A DNA stretch of 64,000 nucleotides from UBA4427 sp046351135 (GCA_046351135.1 JAXLZA010000001.1:1-64000); one strand, 5' to 3'; positions 53,246-62,150 are shown, numbered from the stretch's first letter. Numbers and translations are program-made. The notes: generated from the sequence alone by a model not told the origin.

Positions 53246-53955
53246 TGTTCACCGGCATCGTCGAGCACGTGGGCCGGGTGGTCGCCGTCGAGCGCGCGGC
53301 CGATCTGGCCCGCTTCCGCATCGACCTCGGGCCGATCGCCGCCGGCGTGAAGCTGGGCGACAGCATCGCGGTGATGGGCGTCTGCCTGACGGTGACCCGG
53401 ATCGACGGGACGGTCCACGACTTCGAGGCGATCCCCGAGACGCTGGCGCGCACCCGCCTCGGGCGCCTCGCCGCGGGCGACGTAGTCAACCTCGAGCGCG
53501 CGATGGGCGCCGGCGCGCGCTTCGACGGCCACCTCGTCCAGGGCCACGTCGACGGCCTCGGCGAGGTCGAGACCGTCGAGCGCCGGGGCAACGAGGTCCT
53601 GCTCCACGTCCGCGTCTGCGAGCCCGCGAGCGGGAGCGGGGCGGCGGGAGCGGCCGCCGGCGACGGCATCGCCGACGCGACCCTGGACTCCGTGGCCGAC
53701 ACCCTCGTGGACAAGGGCTCGATCACGATCGACGGCGTCTCGCTCACCGTCGTCCGCGCGGTGGGCCCCCGCTTCCACGTCGCCCTGATCCCGCACACCC
53801 TCGCGCACACGACGCTGGGCAGCCTGCGCCCGGGGGATCCGGTGCATCTCGAGGCCGACGTATTCGCGAAGTACATGAAGCGCCACCTCGATCGGGTGCT
53901 GCCGGGGCTCTTGGCGGCGGCGCTGGCGGCGCGGGGCGACGGAGCGAAGAGCTAG
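53245..53955 (+). CDS. ribE: Riboflavin synthase, alpha chain
   Basis: Encodes 236 residues with the two lumazine-binding halves. The first starts MFTGIVEHVGRV and contains VMGVCLTVTRI; the second has HLVQGHVDGLGEV and GSITIDGVSLTV. An Ala/Gly insertion (about residues 130-148) makes it slightly long. It starts on the thrC stop. No ribD, ribBA or ribH adjoins. Confidence 0.95.
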   Translation: MFTGIVEHVGRVVAVERAADLARFRIDLGPIAAGVKLGDSIAVMGVCLTVTRIDGTVHDFEAIPETLARTRLGRLAAGDVVNLERAMGAGARFDGHLVQGHVDGLGEVETVERRGNEVLLHVRVCEPASGSGAAGAAAGDGIADATLDSVADTLVDKGSITIDGVSLTVVRAVGPRFHVALIPHTLAHTTLGSLRPGDPVHLEADVFAKYMKRHLDRVLPGLLAAALAARGDGAKS

Positions 53956-54042
53956 GCGCCGGGAATCGGGCGATCGCTGCGCCGAGCGGGGCGGGCCGGT
54001 GGGGCCGCCGGACGCACGGGCCAGCGGGGATGGGGGGACTTC

Positions 54043-56934
54043 TTGGCGACGAGCGGATCGATGCAGCGGCAGTGCGCGGGGGCTCGTTCGGCCGGGGGGC
54101 TCCGGGTCGCGCTCGCGCTCCTGCTGGTCTTCGCGGGCGCCGGGATCCTCGAAGCCCGGGTCGCGAGCGCGGCGTCGGGCGCCCGGAGCGAGGCGCGCGC
54201 CTGGGAGGCGACCCTCGACCGCATCGCGCGGGCCGTCGTCGTGCTGCGCGTGAGCACGCCGCGCGCCTTCGACGACACGACGCCCGGGACCTCGACCGCG
54301 ACGGGCTTCGTGATCGACGCGGAGCAGGGTCTGATCCTGACCAACCGCCACGTCGTCACGACGGCGCCGGTCGTCGCCGAAGCGGTGTTCCAGAACAACG
54401 AGGAGGTCCGGGTCCGCGCGGTCTACCGCGATCCCGTCCACGACTTCGGCATCTTCCGCTTCGATCCCGCCGAGGTCCGCTTCATGAAGCCCGAGGCGCT
54501 CGTGCTCGCCCCCGAGCGCGCGCGGGTCGGGACCGAGATCCGGGTCGTCGGCAATGACGCCGGCGAGAAGCTCTCGATCCTCTCGGGCACCATCGCCCGC
54601 CTCGACCGCGAGGCTCCCGACTACGGCCCGACCTCCTTCAACGACTTCAACACGTTCTACATCCAGGCGGCCTCGAGCACCTCCGGCGGCTCCTCGGGCT
54701 CGCCCGTCGTCGACATCGACGGTCGGGTCGTCGCGCTCAACGCCGGCGGCCGCCGCGATGCGGCCTCGAGCTTCTTCCTGCCCCTCGATCGGGTGAAGCG
54801 CGCCGTCGAGCTCGTACGCGCGGGGCGGCCCGTCGCGCGGGGGACGGTGCAGGTCGTCTTCGATCATCAGCCCTTCGACGAGGTCCGGCGGCTCGGGCTC
54901 CGCGAGGAGACCGAGGCGGCGGTGCGCGCGGCGTTCCCGGGCGGGACGGGCATGATCGTCGTGCGCGAGGTCGTGCCGGGGGGACCGGCGGTCGGACAGC
55001 TCGAAGTCGGCGACGTCGTCCTCGGCGTCGCGGGAAAGGGCGTCGACTCGTTCCTGCCGATCGAGGCGGCCCTCGACGACCACGTCGGCGGGACCGTCAC
55101 CTTCGAGGTCGAGCGCGGCGGTCGCTCCCTCTCGATCCCGATCGAGGTCGGCGATCTCCACGCGATCACGCCGTCGGAGTATCTCGAGTACTCGGGCGGT
55201 GTGCTCAATCCGCTCTCGTTCCACCAGGCGCGCAACGCCTCGGTCCCGGTCGGCGGCGTCTACGTCGCGAGCGCGGGCTATGCGCTGGCGCGCGCCGGCG
55301 TGCCGCGGCGGGCGGTGATCACCGAGCTCGCCGGCGAGAAGACGCCCGACCTCGAGACTTTCGAGCGGGTGCTCGCGGCGAAGCCCCACGACGCGCGGCT
55401 GACCGTGCGCTTCTTCCAGCTCTCGCAGCCGGCCTCGCCGATGGTGGCCGTCGTGCGCAACGACCGCCGCTGGTTCTCGATGCGCCACTGCCGCCGCGAC
55501 GACGAGACGGGCCACTGGCCCTGCAGCGAGGCGCCGGCCCCGCCCCCCGCTCCGCCGAGCGAGGTCGGCGCGACGCAGCTCGACGCCGAGGGCGCCTTCG
55601 CCGTGCGGCGGGTCGCGTCGTCGCTCGTGATGGTGAAGACCTCGATCCCGTATCGCCTCGACGGCGTCCACGGCGACCAGTTCCACGGCACGGGCCTCGT
55701 CGTCGACACCGAGCGCGGGCTCGTCGTCGTCGATCGCGAGACGGTGCCGATCGCGCTCGCCGACATCACGATCACCTTCGCGGGCTCGCTCGAGGTCCCG
55801 GGCGAGCTCGTCTACCTCCATCCCGAGCACAACCTCGCCGTCGTCCGCTACGACCCGGCGCGCATCGGCGCTTCGAACGTCGTGGCGGCCTCGCTGCGCG
55901 ACGTCGATCTCGACGTCGGCGATCCGGTCTGGATGGTCGGGCTGACGTCGACGGAGCGCGTGGTCTCGCGCCGGACCCTGATCGCCCGCCGCGATCCGAT
56001 CCAGATGCCGCTCACCCACCCGCCGCGCTTCCGCGAGACCAACCTCGAGCTCGCCACGCTCGAGGACGCGGCGTCGACGGTGGGCGGCGTGCTGACGGAT
56101 CGGCTCGGCCGGGTGATCGCGTTCTGGGCTTCGTTCAGCAGCGGGAGCGATGCGTCGACGGAGGGCTTCTTCGGCGCGATCCCGACCGCCGATCTCGAGC
56201 GGATGGTCGATCCCCTGCGCCGCGGCGAGCCCGTCGACTGGCACTCCCTCGGTCTCGAGTTCGAGGCCCTGACCCTCGCCGACGCCCGCGATCGTGGCCT
56301 CACGGACCAGCAGGCCCGGCGCTTCGAGCGCTCGAACGCCCGCAGCCGGCGCGTCTTCTCGGTCCTGCGCCGGAGCCGCGGGACGCCCGGCGACGCACTC
56401 TTCCGCGAAGGGGACCTGATCCTCTCGATCGACGGCAAGCCCGTCACCCGCATGCGCCACCTCTCGCGCCTCGACCGCGGGCGCGAGGCGGTCGTCGAGG
56501 TCCTGCGCGACGGCGTGGTCGAGATCCTGGAGGTCACGCCGGCGCCGATGTCGGGGGACGGGACGACGCGGGCGGTGCTCTGGGCGGGGGCGCTGCTGCA
56601 GGCGCCCCATCCCGTTCTCGCTTCGCAGTACCGGATCCCGCCGGGCGGCGTCTACGTGTCGCGCCACTGGTTCGGCTCGCCGGCGACGCGCTACCGCCTC
56701 GAGGCGACCCATCGCATCGTGGAGGTCGACGGCCATCCGGTCGCGGACCTCGACGATTTCCTCGCGCGGGTCGCCGACAAGCGCGACGGCGAAGCGGTGC
56801 GACTCGAGACCCTCGATCTCGACGGGCGGCCTGCGGTGCTGACGCTCAAGCTCGATCTCGAGTACTGGCCGACCTACGAGCTGCTCCGGACCGCGCAGGG
56901 CTGGGAGCGCCGCGGAGGCGCGCAGCCCGAATGA
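54043..56934 (+). CDS. Nma111/Deg7-like HtrA protease with a second, degenerate protease domain
   Basis: Encodes 963 residues from TTG 54043 (GGGGGGA 4 bases upstream); ATG 54061 is an alternative. A signal or anchor segment lies near residues 20-36. Protease domain 1 has the triad: LTNRHVV (His103), VHDFGIF (Asp134) and TSGGSSGSPVV (Ser218), then AFF-like SSFFLPLDRVKRAVE and PDZ-like repeats. From about residue 520 a second trypsin-like domain has lost the triad (VVDRETV for the His, ASTVGGVLTD for the Ser) and is followed by more PDZ-like sequence (GDALFREGDLILSIDGKPV). This architecture is that of eukaryotic Nma111/Deg7. Likely envelope quality control. Confidence 0.85.
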   Translation: MATSGSMQRQCAGARSAGGLRVALALLLVFAGAGILEARVASAASGARSEARAWEATLDRIARAVVVLRVSTPRAFDDTTPGTSTATGFVIDAEQGLILTNRHVVTTAPVVAEAVFQNNEEVRVRAVYRDPVHDFGIFRFDPAEVRFMKPEALVLAPERARVGTEIRVVGNDAGEKLSILSGTIARLDREAPDYGPTSFNDFNTFYIQAASSTSGGSSGSPVVDIDGRVVALNAGGRRDAASSFFLPLDRVKRAVELVRAGRPVARGTVQVVFDHQPFDEVRRLGLREETEAAVRAAFPGGTGMIVVREVVPGGPAVGQLEVGDVVLGVAGKGVDSFLPIEAALDDHVGGTVTFEVERGGRSLSIPIEVGDLHAITPSEYLEYSGGVLNPLSFHQARNASVPVGGVYVASAGYALARAGVPRRAVITELAGEKTPDLETFERVLAAKPHDARLTVRFFQLSQPASPMVAVVRNDRRWFSMRHCRRDDETGHWPCSEAPAPPPAPPSEVGATQLDAEGAFAVRRVASSLVMVKTSIPYRLDGVHGDQFHGTGLVVDTERGLVVVDRETVPIALADITITFAGSLEVPGELVYLHPEHNLAVVRYDPARIGASNVVAASLRDVDLDVGDPVWMVGLTSTERVVSRRTLIARRDPIQMPLTHPPRFRETNLELATLEDAASTVGGVLTDRLGRVIAFWASFSSGSDASTEGFFGAIPTADLERMVDPLRRGEPVDWHSLGLEFEALTLADARDRGLTDQQARRFERSNARSRRVFSVLRRSRGTPGDALFREGDLILSIDGKPVTRMRHLSRLDRGREAVVEVLRDGVVEILEVTPAPMSGDGTTRAVLWAGALLQAPHPVLASQYRIPPGGVYVSRHWFGSPATRYRLEATHRIVEVDGHPVADLDDFLARVADKRDGEAVRLETLDLDGRPAVLTLKLDLEYWPTYELLRTAQGWERRGGAQPE

Positions 56935-57656
56935 GGCCGCCGCCGCGATCCCTCCGCGGCGCGCGGCGCGCGAGCTGGCTGCGGGCGGGCGAGGGGGCGC
57001 GTGTCGAGGGCGCGGGCGCGCGGCCGGCGGAGCCGCTCGTGCTGTTCGAGTTCGAGGCCTGCCCCTTCTGTCGCCGGGTGCGGGAGGCGCTGACGCGGCT
57101 CGATCTCGAGGCGATGGTCCGTCCCTGTCCGAAGGGCGGCCGTCGCCACCGCGAGGCGCTGCTCGAGCAGGGGGGCAAGGAGCAGCTCCCCTTCCTGGTC
57201 GATCCGAACGCGGGGATCGCGCTGTACGAGTCGCGCGACATCGTGGCGCATCTCGAGGGGCGCTACGGGCGCGGGGCGAACGGGGCCGGGGGCGCGTCGC
57301 CCGCCCGGTTCTTCGTGCGCTCGACGCTCGCGCTCGTCGCCTCGGGGCTCGGGCGGGGAACGGCCGGCAGTCGCGCGCGGCCGTCGCGGGCGCCGGTCGA
57401 GCCGCTCGTCTTCTCCGGATTCGAGGCGGATCCCGGGAGCCGGCTCGTGCGCGAGGTCCTCTGCGAGCTCGAGCTCGTCCACCTCTCCCGACCGACCGCG
57501 CCGGGGAGCGCGCGACGCCGGGCGTCGAGGGAGGGCGTCGAGCGCGACGGCGGGCCGCGCCTCTTCGATCCGAACGAGGGCTTCGAGGGCGTGGGCTGGC
57601 GGACGATCGTCGAATACCTGGAGTCGACCTACGCCCTCGCGCCCGGTCGCGCCTGA
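56931..57656 (+). CDS. Tandem glutaredoxin/GST-N-like domain protein
   Basis: Encodes 241 residues; the ATG overlaps the protease stop (ATGA), so the two are coupled. After a 35-residue Arg/Ala-rich start, domain 1 (about 36-105) has LFEFEACPFCRRVREAL with redox C-x2-C and QLPFLVDPNAGIALYESRDIVAHLE, a GST N-terminal thioredoxin fold. Domain 2 (about 150-235) repeats the pattern (FSGFEADPGSRLVREVL, PRLFDPNEGFEGVGWRTIVEYLE) without the cysteines. Probably a thiol or glutathione-binding protein; the substrate is unknown. Confidence 0.75.
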   Translation: MRPPPRSLRGARRASWLRAGEGARVEGAGARPAEPLVLFEFEACPFCRRVREALTRLDLEAMVRPCPKGGRRHREALLEQGGKEQLPFLVDPNAGIALYESRDIVAHLEGRYGRGANGAGGASPARFFVRSTLALVASGLGRGTAGSRARPSRAPVEPLVFSGFEADPGSRLVREVLCELELVHLSRPTAPGSARRRASREGVERDGGPRLFDPNEGFEGVGWRTIVEYLESTYALAPGRA

Positions 57657-57735
57657 GCGGCGCGCCCGAGCGGATTGCCCGAACCGATCGCCCGGATGAA
57701 TCGCTCTCGCGCGAGGGCCCGCCGGCGCGCTCGCC

Positions 57736-59091
57736 TCAGCCGAGCCGATCGAGCAGCAGCGTCGCGATGCCGAGGAAGGAGAAGAAGCCGAGGCTGTCCG
57801 AGGCGAAGGTCACGAGGATGCTCGAGCCGACCGCCGGATCCTGGCGCAGCGCCTTCAGCCCGAGCGGTACCGCCGCACCGACGAGGCTCGCCGCCACCAT
57901 CGTCACGATCATCGCGAGGAAGAGCACGAGCCCCATGTACGGGTTGCCGTGGCGAAGATAGGCGACGAAGCCGCTGATCAGGCCCGCGGCGCCGCCGATC
58001 ACGAGGCCGACGAACATCTCCTTGCCGACGGCGCGCAGGCCGCTCGAGAACTCGATCTCGCCGAGCGCGATGGCGCGGGTGATGACGGTCAGCGTCTGGA
58101 TGCCGCCGTTGCCGGAGACGCCGGCCACGACGGGCAGGAAGAGGGCGAGGCCGACCATGTGCTCGATCGTCCCCTCGAAGAGGCCGACCACCGCCGCGGC
58201 CGAAAAGGCCGTCACGAGGTTGAGCAGCATCCAGGGCAGGCGCTTGCGGATCGACACCCGCGCGGAGGTGAAGACGCGGTCCTCCTCGGAGAGGCCGGCC
58301 AGGTTGTAGATGTCCTGGGTCGCCTCTTCGGTGATGACGTCGATGACGTCGTCGACGGTGATGACGCCGAGCATCGTCCCATCGACGTCGGTCACGGGGA
58401 TCGCGAGCAGGTCGTAGCGCGCGACGAGCTTGGCGACCTCTTCCTGGTCCGCGTCGGGCTGGGTCGAGATCATCTCGCGGATCGCGAGGTCCCGGACCGG
58501 GGTGTCGGAGCGGGCGGTGACGAGCCGGCGGATCGGGACGACGCCCGTCAGGCGCCGGAGATCGTCGACGACGTAGAGGTAGAGGATCGCGTCGTTCGCA
58601 CCGAGGCCCATCGCGCGCAGGGAGTCGATCGCCTCCTGGGCCGTCATCTTCTCGTCGAGGGCGGCGAAGCTCGTCGTCATCGCCCGGCCGGCGCTATGCG
58701 GCGGATAGAGGCTCGCGTGCCGCAGCTCGTCGCGGCGGGCGGGGGGGAGGTGCTGCAGCACGATCTCGCGCCGATCCTCGGGCAGCGCGCCGACGAGCTC
58801 GAGCATGTCGTCGATCTCGAGCCGGTTCAGCACGTCGGCGAGCCGCTCGTCCGACACCGCCTCGATGATCTCGGGCAGCAGCTCCGGTGGCAGCTCGCGC
58901 AGCATGCGGGCCGCGCGGCGGTGCTTGAAGAGCAGGTCGATCACGATCCGGATCTCGTCCGGGGTCAGCTCGCGCAGGATCGGGCCCAGGTCGGCGGGGT
59001 GGACCCGCTCGAGCAGCTTCTCGGCGCGGAAGTGCGCACCCGACTTCAGCAGCCGGCGGAGGATGCGGGTCGTGACGACCGATTGGGCCAT
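57736..59091 (-). CDS. mgtE: Magnesium transporter MgtE
   Basis: Encodes 451 residues on the - strand with GAGG 6 bases before the ATG. The N domain (LLERVHPADLGPILREL) and two CBS domains (SAGRAMTTSF...; RDLAIREMISTQPDADQEEVAKLV) form the Mg2+-sensing part. Five membrane helices follow from about residue 290, including VVAGVSGNGGIQTLTVITRAIALGE, the pore signature. Expressed divergently from the HPr-kinase-like gene; no Mg riboswitch recognised upstream. Confidence 0.96.
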   Translation of the reverse strand: MAQSVVTTRILRRLLKSGAHFRAEKLLERVHPADLGPILRELTPDEIRIVIDLLFKHRRAARMLRELPPELLPEIIEAVSDERLADVLNRLEIDDMLELVGALPEDRREIVLQHLPPARRDELRHASLYPPHSAGRAMTTSFAALDEKMTAQEAIDSLRAMGLGANDAILYLYVVDDLRRLTGVVPIRRLVTARSDTPVRDLAIREMISTQPDADQEEVAKLVARYDLLAIPVTDVDGTMLGVITVDDVIDVITEEATQDIYNLAGLSEEDRVFTSARVSIRKRLPWMLLNLVTAFSAAAVVGLFEGTIEHMVGLALFLPVVAGVSGNGGIQTLTVITRAIALGEIEFSSGLRAVGKEMFVGLVIGGAAGLISGFVAYLRHGNPYMGLVLFLAMIVTMVAASLVGAAVPLGLKALRQDPAVGSSILVTFASDSLGFFSFLGIATLLLDRLG

Positions 59092-59288
59092 GGGGATCCT
59101 CGTTCGCGTCGAGGCCGCGCGCTCAGGGAGTACCTTAATTCCCTCGGCCGTTCCATGCCGACCCGCTGCCCGCGAATTTTCCGTTCCCAGCGCTCAAGAT
59201 CGCCGGCCATTTGCCGATCGGTGAGGGGCGCCCGGAGCCGCCGAACCGATCGGATTCCCCGGACGCCGCACGAAGGGGCAGGGGATTC

Positions 59289-60179
59289 ATGGGGCGGACG
59301 CGACTTCGCGGGCTTTCGATCGCAGGCATCCAGATCGGGATCGAGGTGCCGGATCATTGTGAGTGGGACTGGCCGGACGACGGCATCGACGAGTTCGCGT
59401 GTCTGCCGCGGGACCCCGAGGTCCACGTCGGCGTCCGCGTGGCCGAGCTCTCCCAGGCCGATCTCGGCGGAGCCCGCTATCCCCTCGGCGCCTCGAGCTT
59501 CGAGATCGCGAGGCGCGGTGAGGACTGGCTGATCGGTCTGACGCGCTCGGGTCGGCGCCAGCAGCTCGCGCTCTTCTCGAGCGATTTCCGCGTCGGCGAG
59601 GTCGTCCAGGCGCCCGAATGGGCCGAGCAGCGGCGATCCCCGCTCGCCGGCGGCCTCGACGAATGGATCGTCCTGCAACGCACCGTCGCCCGCGGCGGCC
59701 TCTGCCTGAGCGGTCGCGCGATCGCGGCGGCCGGTGGGGCCCAGATCGCCCTCGGTGCGGGCGATTCGACCGCCCAGCGTCGCTGGCGGATCGCGGCCCC
59801 GTCCCTGCTCGGACGCCAGACGCTGGCGCTGCGCGAGGAGTCCGGGGCCCTGCGCGTGTTCCGGACGCCGTGGTGTGGCGAGATGGACGAGGCGCTGGGC
59901 AGCGACGCCCGCGTCGCCGAGTTCAGCTGCCGCGACGAGTCCGAGTCCGTCTATCGGGAGCTGCTCGACCCCGCCGATGCGGCGGAGCAGCTCGTCGCCC
60001 ACGCGGTGCTGCCCCTCGAAGACGACCGCTTCCTCGACCGCGTGCTGCGCAATGCGAGCCGGATGGGCGAGCAGATGCGGGTCGTCCGCGTCGGCGTGCC
60101 CGCGGTGGGCGAGCGCGCCGCGCGCGGCGGGGCGGCCCGAATCGCGCCCGCGCTGACCCCGCTCTTCGGCGTGATCTGA
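59289..60179 (+). CDS. HPr kinase-like (PEPCK-fold) protein with degraded P-loop
   Basis: Encodes 296 residues starting MGRTRLRGLSIAGIQIGIEV with AGGGG upstream. The layout resembles HprK-related proteins of secondary metabolism: a beta-rich N-terminal half, PLAGGLDEWIVLQRTVARGG, then the P-loop position, FRTPWCGEMDEAL (compare GTPWHGE) and AAEQLVAHAVLPLEDD. Where GPSGAGKST is expected it reads LGAGDSTAQRRW, lacking the Lys, so ATP use is doubtful. No substrate gene lies nearby. The family call is a moderate-confidence pattern match. Confidence 0.45.
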   Translation: MGRTRLRGLSIAGIQIGIEVPDHCEWDWPDDGIDEFACLPRDPEVHVGVRVAELSQADLGGARYPLGASSFEIARRGEDWLIGLTRSGRRQQLALFSSDFRVGEVVQAPEWAEQRRSPLAGGLDEWIVLQRTVARGGLCLSGRAIAAAGGAQIALGAGDSTAQRRWRIAAPSLLGRQTLALREESGALRVFRTPWCGEMDEALGSDARVAEFSCRDESESVYRELLDPADAAEQLVAHAVLPLEDDRFLDRVLRNASRMGEQMRVVRVGVPAVGERAARGGAARIAPALTPLFGVI

Positions 60180-60428
60180 GCCTGCGGGCTCCGGGGAACT
60201 CCGGAGCGTCGCCGGGATTCAGCGCGAGGTTCGAGCACAAAAGGTCGGATTGAGGGGGCTTCACCTGTTGCGGCCGTCACAATTGGACGGGATGCTCCTC
60301 GGGATCCCCACGGGAGACCGGTTTGTGATCCGCGCCCAGGCCTCGGTGCAGCGGAGGACGACCGGGGTCCAGCGGGCTTGGAAGAGGCGATTCCGTCACC
60401 GCATGGGACGAGCGAGGGTCGGATTTTG

Positions 60429-60662
60429 ATGAAGCAGCTGATCGAAGACATCGTGAAGGCGCTCGTGGACCGGCCCGAGGAAGTCCAGATCAAGGAGGTC
60501 GTGGGCGATCACGCGCACGTCCTCGAGCTGCGCGTCTCCAAGGAAGATCTCGGCAAGGTGATCGGAAAGGGCGGGGCCCACGCCTCGGCCATTCGGACCC
60601 TGATGGCCGCGGCGAGCGGCAAGGAACGCAAGCGCTACATCCTCGAGATCATCGAGTACTAG
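60429..60662 (+). CDS. khpA: KH-domain RNA-binding protein KhpA
   Basis: Encodes 77 residues, MKQLIEDIVKALVDRPEEV at the start, with the KH GxxG loop in VIGKGGAHASAIRTLMAA. GAGGG lies 10 bases upstream. KhpA binds RNA, often with KhpB, in cell-division and sRNA control. It usually sits between rpsP and rimM; here it stands alone. The 249 bases before it hold only a weak hairpin (60188-60207). Confidence 0.93.
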   Translation: MKQLIEDIVKALVDRPEEVQIKEVVGDHAHVLELRVSKEDLGKVIGKGGAHASAIRTLMAAASGKERKRYILEIIEY

Positions 60663-60832
60663 CGCTTCGCCGGCAGCGCGGGCGCAGGACGCCGACCGCT
60701 TCCCGGCGCGGAGCGACTCCCGCGTCGTTCCTCTTTCCGAGCGGAAATTCTGCTTCGGGCCTCCCACGGCTCGTCCGATAGACCCGTCGAGTCCGGGATC
60801 CGACCCGGCTCCGAGCGGGAGCTTCGGTTCGC

Positions 60833-61345
60833 ATGCTTCAGGACGTCGACGGTTTGCAGGCGAGGGCCACCGCGGGACGCGGTGAGCTCGATCCCCGGGC
60901 GCGCGACGCGTTCGAGCGGGGGCGACGGCAGCTCGAGGCGAACGACGCGGCGGGGGCCGTCGCATCCCTGCGCGAGGCCCAGGCACTCGCGCCCGAGCAC
61001 GCGCAGATCCGGTCGGCGCTCGGGGTCGCGGTGGCGCTCGCCGAGCGCGACTTCGAGCAGGCGCGCACCCTCTGCGAGTCCGCCGCCAAGCAGGAGTTCT
61101 TCAACCCGGACCTCTACCTCAACCTCGCGCGGGTCTACCTCGCGGTGGGACGTCGGCCGGAAGCCCTGCGCTACCTGCGTCGCGGCCAGATGATCGATCC
61201 CGGTCACACCGCGATCCGCGACGCGATCGCCGAGCTGGGCATGCGGCGCCTTCCGATCGTGCCCTTCCTGCCGCGCCGCCACGTCGTGAATCGCATGCTC
61301 GGGAGCGTCCGGAGCCTGTTCGTCGATCGGCTCCTCGGGTACTGA
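60833..61345 (+). CDS. TPR-repeat protein
   Basis: Encodes 170 residues. Three tetratricopeptide-like repeats are visible (AFERGRRQLEANDAAGAVASL; VAVALAERDFEQARTLCESA; LYLNLARVYLAVGRRPEALRY), then a basic tail (FLPRRHVVNRMLGSVRSL). No signal peptide or membrane helix. Likely a protein-interaction scaffold; the partner is unknown. The start codon is inferred. Confidence 0.75.
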   Translation: MLQDVDGLQARATAGRGELDPRARDAFERGRRQLEANDAAGAVASLREAQALAPEHAQIRSALGVAVALAERDFEQARTLCESAAKQEFFNPDLYLNLARVYLAVGRRPEALRYLRRGQMIDPGHTAIRDAIAELGMRRLPIVPFLPRRHVVNRMLGSVRSLFVDRLLGY

Positions 61346-61431
61346 GCCCCGGCGTGGGCGGGCCCCCGACGGCGGCGATGCGACGCGACTCGGCCGGCAT
61401 GCGCAGGCCTTCCGTGGCTCGGCCGGCTCGC

Positions 61432-61460
61432 TTGACATGGGCGGGCGGAGCTTCTAAACC
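61432..61460 (+). promoter_or_regulatory. Promoter of the bS22-like gene
   Basis: TTGACA (61432-61437), a 17-base spacer and TAAACC (61455-61460). Together with the terminator at 61677 it defines a short single-gene transcript. Confidence 0.6.
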
Positions 61461-61565
61461 TCCCCCCGCTCGCACCCCGGGGTCGGTCTCGGACCGCCGG
61501 GCCGTTGCGAGCCGATCCAATTCCGAACCCCGCCCGGCGCAACGCACGGAGCACGGAGAATCCCA

Positions 61566-61652
61566 GTGGGCAGTGTGATCAAGAAGCGCCGCAAGAAGAT
61601 GCGCAAGCACAAGCAGCGCAAGCTCCTCAAGCGGGCTCGGCACAAGAAGTAG
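61566..61652 (+). CDS. bS22 / AURKAIP1-COX24-domain small basic ribosomal protein
   Basis: A 28-residue protein from a GTG start: MGSVIKKRRKKMRKHKQRK, then LLKRARHKK. Half of the residues are Lys or Arg. MGSVIKKRRK-M-K-K--KLL is the hallmark of mycobacterial bS22 and the COX24/AURKAIP1 domain found in mitochondrial small subunits. GGAG (61555-61558) lies 7 bases upstream. Its own promoter and terminator support expression. Probably a 30S-associated protein. Confidence 0.85.
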   Translation: MGSVIKKRRKKMRKHKQRKLLKRARHKK

Positions 61653-61676
61653 TCTCCGAGAACGACGTCCATTTGC

Positions 61677-61711
61677 GGCCCGCGCGCTCGTTCGAGCGCG
61701 GGGGCCGTTTT
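61677..61711 (+). terminator. Intrinsic terminator after the bS22-like gene
   Basis: GGCCCGCGCGCTCG (61677-61690) and CGAGCGCGGGGGCC (61693-61706) pair at 13 of 14 positions, then GTTTT. It lies 25 bases after the stop codon. Confidence 0.8.
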
Positions 61712-62121
61712 GCGTCCGGGGCCCGATCCAGGCCCATTCCGCCGCCGGGCGCCCATCGCGCCACGGCGATCGGTGCGCACGCGCGCGCCGGCCTCCCCGT
61801 ATCCGTCCAGGGCTCGTTCCCGCTCCCGTCCTCGCCCCGGTTCCCGTCCCCGCTTTCTCGCTCCGTCGCGCCCGGCCGGCACGCGACGAGCCGCGCGGGC
61901 CCTGCGGTCGCCCGATCGTTCCGCACGCGCCGTGATCGCGGGGACCGGCCTCGCGAGGTCCTGCGAGATCACACGACGTCGCGCGACGTCGCGCGAAGTC
62001 GCGCGTCGAGTGGGTCGCAGACGTCCGTTTGTGCACGTCCTCGCGGCGGCGGAAGGGCGAGAGTTGGTCGCGTCGATCGCAAGTTGAAGATTCATCTCGC
62101 CGGATTTTTTGGCGAATTCTC
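61712..62121 (+). other. Non-coding stretch between the bS22 terminator and the next promoter
   Basis: No frame on either strand looks like a protein; all are Arg/Pro/Ala shadows. It holds the 10-bp repeats at 61974-62003 and becomes markedly A+T-richer from about 62085. A hairpin (TCGCC/GGCGA, 62097-62115) has six T in its loop. Confidence 0.4.
61974..62003 (+). repeat. Three tandem 10-bp repeats CGACGTCGCG
   Basis: CGACGTCGCG at 61974-61983 and 61984-61993, then CGAAGTCGCG at 61994-62003. Each perfect copy contains the palindrome GACGTC, so the array could hold binding sites for a dimeric regulator of the downstream promoter. Confidence 0.7.
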
Positions 62122-62150
62122 TTGACGGCCTCTGCATCGTGTTGTTATCT
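62122..62150 (+). promoter_or_regulatory. Candidate promoter for the H1-like gene
   Basis: TTGACG (62122-62127), then a 17-18 base spacer to TTATCT/TATCTG (62145-62151), in the only A+T-rich patch of this region. Confidence 0.5.
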
